6,782 nt of DNA from NCBI GenBank assembly GCA_029933635.1, contig JAOZNS010000071.1:4920-11701 (forward strand), given 5' to 3'. Position numbers and translations under genes: made by a program. Every line of letters starts with the position of its first letter. Positions within the stretch are counted from its first letter, which is position 1. The notes beneath the pieces are model-generated. The model was not told where the DNA came from. It ran no database searches and saw only the letters and a program-made list of their open reading frames with translations. Below, piece by piece: positions 1-4,597 of the stretch. Source of the DNA: Candidatus Zixiibacteriota bacterium. Its GTDB lineage: Bacteria > Zixibacteria > MSB-5A5 > SM1-73.

Positions 1-221
1 TGGGAAGTGTGTATCTGAAGAAGCAAGATTACGATAAGGCGATTGAGAGTTTCAAAAAGGTGGTGGAGCTTAACCCTCTTTATCCAAAGGGTCATTATAA
101 CTTGGGCCTGGCCTACGTTTATAAAGGTGAGAAGGAGAAGGCAGAACGGGAGCTGAAATTTTTGCAAAGCGTTGGTTCAAGCCTTGCGGATGCGCTGGAA
201 AAAAAGATGGAGGGGGAGTAA
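1..221 (+). CDS. TPR-repeat protein, C-terminal fragment (5' end outside window)
   Basis: The reading frame is open from the first base and ends at TAA 219-221. The first in-frame start-like codon (GTG at 9) falls inside a TPR helix: the preceding bases read L/x-G-S, giving the TPR consensus L-G-x-x-Y. The gene therefore begins upstream of the window. Two tetratricopeptide units are visible. The first has Leu-Gly, Tyr, Ala, Phe and the closing Leu-Asn-Pro at the expected spacing. The second starts at Gly-His-Tyr-Asn-Leu-Gly and runs into a charged C-terminal helix ending EKKMEGE. TPRs are protein-binding scaffolds; the partner and cellular location cannot be judged because the N-terminus is missing. 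It lies 113 bp upstream of a DUF58/vWA gene, and TPR proteins are recurrent neighbours of such genes in Bat-type clusters. The family call (TPR) is secure; the function is unknown. Confidence 0.85.
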   Translation, partial: GSVYLKKQDYDKAIESFKKVVELNPLYPKGHYNLGLAYVYKGEKEKAERELKFLQSVGSSLADALEKKMEGE

Positions 222-302
222 CCGATACTTTCCCTTTTGTGCCTGTGATTTTGCAGACCTAACAGTCCAACGGTTGCTTTCCTATCAAGACTGAGATAGA
301 GA

Positions 303-335
303 ATGCTGATGCCGAAGGAAAAGGACCTATACTGA
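303..335 (+). other. Ten-codon mini-ORF overlapping the DUF58 start (TGATG)
   Basis: An ATG at 303 opens a frame of ten codons (MLMPKEKDLY) whose TGA (333-335) shares its last A with the ATG of the DUF58 gene. That overlap is typical of translational coupling. The Shine-Dalgarno of the DUF58 gene lies inside this frame. Only a weak purine stretch (GAGATAGAGA, 293-302) precedes the ATG, so it may be a chance overlap rather than a translated leader. Confidence 0.2.
321..325 (+). promoter_or_regulatory. Ribosome binding site of the DUF58 gene
   Basis: AAGGA lies nine bases before the ATG at 335, with further purines just upstream (GAAGGAAAAGGA, 314-325). It supports ATG 335 as the start. Confidence 0.6.
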
Positions 336-1234
336 TGCCAGAGGACTATCGCCGATACCTACGTCCGGATGTGGTCTCCAAATTATCCGGGATGGAGATT
401 AAAGCCAGATTGGTGGTTGAGGGTTTCATCGCCGGATTGCACAAAAGCCCCTATCATGGCTTTTCGGTGGAGTTCGCCGAACATAGACAATATATGCCTG
501 GAGATCCATTGAGAAATGTGGACTGGAAGGTTTATGCTAAAACGGATCGATATTTCATCAAGGAGTTCGAGGAGGAGACCAATCTGAAAGCCTATATCCT
601 TTTGGATGTCTCGGGATCCATGGGATACGGCTCCAATGGTGTAAACAAGCTGGAATACAGTTGTTATCTTTCTGCCGCCCTCTCCTATTTGATGCTGAAA
701 CAGAGAGATTCGGTGGGATTGGTTTTGTTTGATCAAAGGATAAAAACATACATCCCTCCTAAATCTGCCCTGAGAAGTCATCTCCATGTTATCCTCCGGG
801 AGCTGGACAAGCTTCAACCATCTCAAACCACAAACATTAGCTCGGCGTTGCACCAGATGGCAGAAAGGATAAAAAGGCGTGGATTGATCATATTGATCTC
901 CGATCTTTTTGATGATTCGGAGAAGGTGATCAATGGTCTGAAACACTTCCGCCACAAAAAGCACGAGGTGATAGTGTTCCACGTGCTGGATCCCAAGGAG
1001 CGCACATTCGCTTTTCCAGAATTAGCCATTTTCAAAGACCTGGAGACCGGGGAAGAGCTGATGACCTCCCCCTGGCAGATAAGAAAGGAATATGCCCAGC
1101 GATTTAAAGAGCTGGTTGACAAATATACCTTCCAATGTCGGGAGAGCTTGATCGATTATGTACTTTTAGACACCTCGGTCCCCTTTGATTATGCTCTGTT
1201 TTCCTATCTGAGCAAAAGACAGAGATTGGGGTAG
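335..1234 (+). CDS. DUF58 family protein with vWA-like fold
   Basis: A 299-residue protein of the usual length for DUF58 proteins, with no signal peptide or membrane segment, so probably cytoplasmic. The DUF58 hallmark lies at residues 45-81: F-x-E-x-R-x-Y-x-P-G-D, then R-N-V-D-W-K, A-K-T-D and an acidic F-E-E-E. A von Willebrand A fold follows, with an intact MIDAS metal site: D91-x-S93-x-S95 (DVSGSM), T166 in the TTN loop, and D190 in ISDLFDD. The C-terminus carries the usual Asp-Tyr-Val-Leu-x-Asp-Thr segment (274-280) and ends in F-x-Y-L-x-K-R. DUF58 proteins are commonly encoded beside MoxR AAA+ ATPases and BatA-type vWA proteins, and are thought to act with them in chaperone-like or envelope-maturation roles. 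No MoxR gene is in this window. The start is supported by AAGGA nine bases upstream. The family call is firm; the substrate is unknown. Confidence 0.93.
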   Translation: MPEDYRRYLRPDVVSKLSGMEIKARLVVEGFIAGLHKSPYHGFSVEFAEHRQYMPGDPLRNVDWKVYAKTDRYFIKEFEEETNLKAYILLDVSGSMGYGSNGVNKLEYSCYLSAALSYLMLKQRDSVGLVLFDQRIKTYIPPKSALRSHLHVILRELDKLQPSQTTNISSALHQMAERIKRRGLIILISDLFDDSEKVINGLKHFRHKKHEVIVFHVLDPKERTFAFPELAIFKDLETGEELMTSPWQIRKEYAQRFKELVDKYTFQCRESLIDYVLLDTSVPFDYALFSYLSKRQRLG

Positions 1235-1252
1235 GTTAGTGAATTAGGTGGA

Positions 1253-1302
1253 TAAGATCCCATCTCTGGCAGGATTTGAGCGATCTTTGATCTTAATTTT
1301 TT
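1253..1302 (+). terminator. Possible weak rho-independent terminator after the DUF58 gene
   Basis: TAAGATC (1253-1259) is complementary to GATCTTA (1289-1295), followed one base later by six T (1297-1302). The stem is AT-rich and the loop is long (29 nt), though a shorter ATCC/GGAT pairing (1257-1260 with 1272-1275) could form instead. This is the only hairpin-plus-T-run arrangement I see after the DUF58 stop. Its strength is doubtful. Confidence 0.3.
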
Positions 1303-1303
1303 G

Positions 1304-1318
1304 ATAGGTTATACCTAT
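1304..1318. promoter_or_regulatory. Perfect palindrome, candidate operator
   Basis: ATAGGT-TAT-ACCTAT is an inverted repeat with six-base arms and a three-base centre. It is non-coding, between the DUF58 gene and endonuclease IV and just after a T-run. It could be a site for a dimeric regulator or a small hairpin. No regulator family can be named from it. Confidence 0.25.
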
Positions 1319-1443
1319 GCCATACGAAGTCTGATAAATAACCTTCTTCATTTTAATTACTGGGATCTTTGATAAGAGAAAAAAATCTTGAGGCTCAATG
1401 AAGTTAGCATCAAAGGGACTTCACTTCTTATGGAATCATGTGC

Positions 1444-1473
1444 TTGGCAACTTTTTTGAAGAAACACCATAAA
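1444..1473 (+). promoter_or_regulatory. Candidate sigma70-type promoter for endonuclease IV
   Basis: TTGGCA (1444-1449, five of six matches to TTGACA) and CATAAA (1468-1473, four of six to TATAAT) are separated by 18 bp. Transcription would begin near 1480, about 35 bases before the ATG at 1515. This is the best promoter-like pair I found by eye in the 280-bp gap. A gap of this size suggests nfo may be transcribed independently. Confidence 0.35.
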
Positions 1474-1506
1474 ATGCAGGAAATTATCCTAATGTCTGAA
1501 ATTGGT

Positions 1507-1526
1507 AAGGAGTCATGGCGGAAGGA
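1507..1526 (+). promoter_or_regulatory. Two competing ribosome binding sites at the nfo start
   Basis: AAGGAG (1507-1512) is only two bases from ATG 1515, closer than normal. A second site, GGAAGGA (1520-1526), lies six bases before an in-frame TTG at 1533 (CTG at 1530 is also possible). The TTG start would give a protein beginning M-I-G-A-H-M-S, which matches where this family normally begins (I-G-A-H-x-S within a few residues of the N-terminus). An in-frame TAA (1506-1508) rules out a start further upstream. Confidence 0.4.
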
Positions 1527-2375
1527 ATACTGTTGATCGGTGCTCATATGTCCATCTCAGGAGGAGTTTTCAACTCTCTCCTTTTGGGGAAGGAGTTGGG
1601 ATGCACCACCATTCAGATTTTTACCAAGAACAACAATCAGTGGAAAGCCAAGGAGCTTACCCCGGAGGATGCGAAAAAGTTTTTCGAAAATCAGAGAAAA
1701 ACAAAGATTTCTCCGGTGGTGGGACATAACGGATATCTGATAAATTTAGCCTCTCCCAAGGAGGACCTTCACCGTCAGTCCCTGGAATCCATGCTTGTTG
1801 AGCTAAGACGAGCCGAGTTTTTAAAATTGCCCTATCTGGTGATGCATCCGGGCTCCCATCTGGGCAGTGGAGAAAAGGAGGGAATAAGAAGGATTGCCCA
1901 CTCCATTGACTGGCTTCATCAGAGGACTAAAGGATATAAGGTAAAAATCTGCCTGGAGACCACCGCAGGACAGGGAAGCTCCATCGGTCACCGTTTCGAG
2001 CATCTGGCAGAGATAATTGAAAGGGTGAAGGACAAAAAACGCTTGGCAGTCTGCTATGATACCTGTCACACCTTTGCGGCTGGATATGACATTAGAACTA
2101 AGAAAGCCTACGATGCTACGTTTAAGGAATTCGACAACATAATTGGGCTTTCCCGTCTCAAGGTGATTCATGTGAATGACTCATTGAGGGATCTGGGTTC
2201 CCGGGTGGATCGGCATCAACATATCGGGGAGGGAAAGATCGGAATCTCTGGATTTCGACTGTTGATGAATGATCGAAGATGGGAAAAGGTGCCCAAGATT
2301 TTGGAGACCCCCAAGGAGGGAGGCACAGCCAGGGATATAAAGAATCTAAAGGTGCTCAGAAGCTTGGTCAAATAA
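1515..2375 (+). CDS. nfo: Endonuclease IV (AP endonuclease, deoxyribonuclease IV)
   Basis: A 286-residue protein, full length for the family. Endonuclease IV cleaves DNA 5' to abasic sites and removes blocked 3' ends in base excision repair, using three zinc ions in a TIM barrel. All nine expected metal ligands are present: H71 (VGHNGY), H111 (MHPGS), E148 (LET), D182 and H185 (YDTCH), H219 (IHVND), D232 and H234 (VDRHQH) and E264 (ILETP). The N-terminal G-A-H-M-S-I-S-G-G strand and the G-E-G-K-I-G loop (238-243) are also typical. ATG 1515 gives a slightly long N-terminus, and TTG 1533 has a better-spaced ribosome binding site, so the protein may start at residue 7. It is a cytoplasmic repair enzyme with no obvious functional tie to the vWA/TPR genes. 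Gaps of 280 and 142 bp separate it from its neighbours, suggesting separate control. Confidence 0.97.
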   Translation: MAEGILLIGAHMSISGGVFNSLLLGKELGCTTIQIFTKNNNQWKAKELTPEDAKKFFENQRKTKISPVVGHNGYLINLASPKEDLHRQSLESMLVELRRAEFLKLPYLVMHPGSHLGSGEKEGIRRIAHSIDWLHQRTKGYKVKICLETTAGQGSSIGHRFEHLAEIIERVKDKKRLAVCYDTCHTFAAGYDIRTKKAYDATFKEFDNIIGLSRLKVIHVNDSLRDLGSRVDRHQHIGEGKIGISGFRLLMNDRRWEKVPKILETPKEGGTARDIKNLKVLRSLVK

Positions 2376-2462
2376 AACCCCAAGGTCCTTCACCAGCATT
2401 CCAAAACGGTGGCTGAAAGTTTTAGCTTGCAAGAATGAATAAAATGGAAGTCAGCAAATTGC

Positions 2463-2473
2463 AAAAAAATTTT
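2463..2473. other. A7T4 tract in the leader of the TPR/peptidase-like gene
   Basis: AAAAAAATTTT, flanked as C-AAAA-AAA-TTTT-G, is the most AT-rich point of the 142-bp gap after nfo. Such tracts bend DNA and can act as UP elements. No convincing -35/-10 pair follows at a usable distance: TTGATT at 2472-2477 has only the poor GATAAA at 2497-2502, which is too near the start codon. I see no terminator in this gap. Confidence 0.25.
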
Positions 2474-2509
2474 GATTGTTCACTTTTTTCTATCGAGATA
2501 AAGATCGCG

Positions 2510-2514
2510 AGGAG
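2510..2514 (+). promoter_or_regulatory. Ribosome binding site of the secreted TPR protein
   Basis: AGGAG lies three bases before ATG 2518 and twelve before the in-frame ATG 2527. Neither spacing is ideal, but both starts give a complete signal peptide. The longer open frame back to TTG 2476 has no such site and would put charged residues before the signal peptide. Confidence 0.45.
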
Positions 2515-2517
2515 AGC

Positions 2518-4419
2518 ATGGATAAAATGAAGTTCAAAATTGGTCAGGTCCTTTTGGTCCTCTTTTTGATAATTTGTTCTAACTCGGTGTATGGTGTGCA
2601 GGGGGTTCTTCTGAATATAGAGGTGGAAGAAGGGATTATGGGCGATAGTGCAAGCTTTGAGCTTATCGACCATAGGGAGATTAAGCTTTGGGATGGGGTG
2701 GAGACTGCCTCTTTTCAAGCTAATTTCACCCTCTCGGTAACTCCTGCTGTGCTGGACACCGGAAACGTTATCCTGAATCTGAGCCTGATAACTCTCCCTC
2801 CTAAGCCCCAACCAATTTTTACGGAGTTGCTGGCTGAGGATGGGAAGACTTACCTTTTAGCCGAGGTGAAGGCGAAGGAGGGGAGAAGCTACAGGGTTTA
2901 TCTAACTCCCCGAATAACCGAACTCCCCGAGCCAGAATGTGATCTGGACACTCGGGACAAGGAGAAGGAGGATTGGGATGAGCTTCCCAGCGCACATTTT
3001 TTCTTTCGCTTCATCTTAAACTCCTTAGCTGACCTGCACTGGGCAGAAATTAAAGGATATGCGGAAACCGAATACAGACGTTTCCGGGAGACCTTTGGCT
3101 TTACCCAGCCGGCCATGGATAGAATGGAGTATTTCCTTTTGCCCTGTCGAGCAAATGAGGTGGTTTGGGATGACCGATTCAATATCGGACTGGATCCATC
3201 AAAGAACAAAATCTACTCCATATATAATCTGTTCGAGAGAAGCTTAGACTCCCCGGGGATGGGGTTCCTTCTTTTTTACAGATTATGGGGATATGCGCCT
3301 CCTTTGCTGGCGGAGGGGATTGGAAACTATTTTTCATTATCCCATCACTTCACCAAGAAGCTGATCGCCTCCGAAAGGTGGATTCCGTTAAACCAACTTC
3401 TCATCACCAAGGATTATAGAAGACAGCCGGAGGACGTGGCTTTCTGGGAGGCCTGTTCGTTTGTCAGATTTTTGGTCAAGACCTATCATCTGGATAAATT
3501 CAAGCTTCTGTATAAGAGGTCCACCGATCTCACCCTGAAACAAACCATAGAGGAGGTCTACAAGAAAGACTTAGCCACCTTGGAGAAGGAATGGCTTTCT
3601 TTCCTTGAAGGATACAGGGACACCATTGCAGATTTTTATTACTTAGCCTCCGTCAGGATGGCCAATCGACATTATGATGAAGCCATCCAACTATATGAAG
3701 ACATGCTGGATCTATATGGAAGACAGACAGGGATATTGCGCAGTTTGGCTTACGTGTATTATCTTAAAGGTGATTATGATCGATCGGAGAAGTATTATGA
3801 GGAGGTGTTGGCTGAAGATACCTTGAACTTAGAATATCTTCATATTCTGGGTAACATAAACAGCATCCAGGGCGAATACGATAAAGCAAGAAGTTATTAC
3901 CTGAAGGTAATCTCTCTGGATTCAACCTACGTGAGATCGTATCTTAAGTTAGCTCAGCTGGAGATCGCAAAGGGGGACCTTCTGTTTGCCAAGAATCATT
4001 TTGAGCAGGCTCAAAGACAGGATACCAACACTCAAAGCAAGGTGGAGATCTATTCTGGGTTAGGAACCCTATATAAGAAGTTAGGTCAATCCGAGGAAGC
4101 CCTAAAAAACTTCAAAAATGCGCTGTTTTATGCCAGGCGTTTCGTTACAGAGTTTTCAGACAGGCCCATCCCCTACCTTGAGCTGGGTGAATCATTTTTC
4201 AATTTAGGAGAGATAGACTCAGCCATCAATTATCTTCAGGTGGCGGAGTTCTTGGAGGACCGACCCGTCTATCGAGGCCGGGTGTTTTTAGCCTTAGGAA
4301 AGGCATCTCAAAAGAAAAACGATCTCTCCAAAGCTAAGATGTATCTCCAGAAGGTGCTGAGCCTTCCGTCAGGATTTAAGGAAAGGAAGGAGGCAGAAAA
4401 CCTGTTAAGCTCCATGTAA
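2518..4419 (+). CDS. Exported peptidase-MA-like protein with C-terminal TPR array; metallopeptidase motif degenerate
   Basis: A 633-residue protein from ATG 2518. Residues 1-26 form a signal peptide: basic MDKMKFK, a hydrophobic VLLVLFLII core, and likely cleavage after V-Y-G. Residues 27 to about 135 are a beta-rich N-terminal region I do not recognise. Residues about 160-364 resemble the peptidase-MA (gluzincin) domain, including the late motif P-P-L-L-A-E-G-I-G-N-Y-F with glutamate E266 at the usual third-ligand place. The HExxH helix that should precede it is absent: the segment reads GMGFLLFYRLWGY, with no histidine. Residues about 371-619 hold seven TPR units in tandem, each with L-x-x-(A/G)-x-x-Y/F and an acidic turn. 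The likely role is a periplasmic or outer-membrane-facing protein-interaction scaffold, not an active peptidase. It sits 178 bp upstream of the BatA-like gene, whose large domain is also predicted periplasmic. Domain families are well supported; the cellular role is unknown. Confidence 0.88.
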   Translation: MDKMKFKIGQVLLVLFLIICSNSVYGVQGVLLNIEVEEGIMGDSASFELIDHREIKLWDGVETASFQANFTLSVTPAVLDTGNVILNLSLITLPPKPQPIFTELLAEDGKTYLLAEVKAKEGRSYRVYLTPRITELPEPECDLDTRDKEKEDWDELPSAHFFFRFILNSLADLHWAEIKGYAETEYRRFRETFGFTQPAMDRMEYFLLPCRANEVVWDDRFNIGLDPSKNKIYSIYNLFERSLDSPGMGFLLFYRLWGYAPPLLAEGIGNYFSLSHHFTKKLIASERWIPLNQLLITKDYRRQPEDVAFWEACSFVRFLVKTYHLDKFKLLYKRSTDLTLKQTIEEVYKKDLATLEKEWLSFLEGYRDTIADFYYLASVRMANRHYDEAIQLYEDMLDLYGRQTGILRSLAYVYYLKGDYDRSEKYYEEVLAEDTLNLEYLHILGNINSIQGEYDKARSYYLKVISLDSTYVRSYLKLAQLEIAKGDLLFAKNHFEQAQRQDTNTQSKVEIYSGLGTLYKKLGQSEEALKNFKNALFYARRFVTEFSDRPIPYLELGESFFNLGEIDSAINYLQVAEFLEDRPVYRGRVFLALGKASQKKNDLSKAKMYLQKVLSLPSGFKERKEAENLLSSM

Positions 4420-4490
4420 ACAACTATTATGGAGAACTTGAAAAGGGAGGTTTGCACAAAATATCTATCTTTGGCGGGTGAGTCTTTGAA

Positions 4491-4546
4491 GAAGACAAAA
4501 AGGAGTATCTTCTTTTGGGCAAAAAAATCAACTTTCTTTTGTCTTC
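4491..4546 (+). promoter_or_regulatory. Nested hairpin in the leader of the BatA-like gene
   Basis: GAAGACAAAA (4491-4500) and TTTTGTCTTC (4537-4546) are a perfect 10-base inverted repeat with a 36-base interval. Inside it, AAAAGGAG (4498-4505) pairs with CTTCTTTT (4509-4516) across a three-base TAT loop, with one G-U pair. The outer seven pairs and the inner hairpin can coexist; the last three outer pairs compete with it. The inner stem would hide a Shine-Dalgarno-like AAGGAG. No T-run follows the outer stem, so it is not a standard terminator. A regulatory leader or an mRNA processing site is possible. Confidence 0.4.
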
Positions 4547-4585
4547 CCTGTTCCATACAAAAAGCATCCGTGGGGACCCAAATAC

Positions 4586-4590
4586 TAAGG
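4586..4590 (+). promoter_or_regulatory. Ribosome binding site of the BatA-like gene
   Basis: TAAGG, seven bases before ATG 4598, fixes the start. The resulting N-terminus leads directly into the first membrane segment, as is usual for this family. Confidence 0.55.
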
Positions 4591-4597
4591 CAAGCTT

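Noticed and set aside
383..982. Open frame of 199 codons on the minus strand within the DUF58 gene
   Set aside because: It is fully antisense to a clearly conserved DUF58/vWA gene; the translation shows no family motif.
2476..2517. Longer version of the TPR/peptidase-like protein starting at TTG 2476
   Set aside because: It adds 14 residues (MFTFFYRDKDREES) ahead of a normal signal peptide and lacks a ribosome binding site; ATG 2518 has AGGAG just upstream.
4571..4580. Small palindrome TGGG-GA-CCCA before the BatA-like ribosome binding site
   Set aside because: A two-base loop is too tight for a stable hairpin and four-base arms are common by chance.
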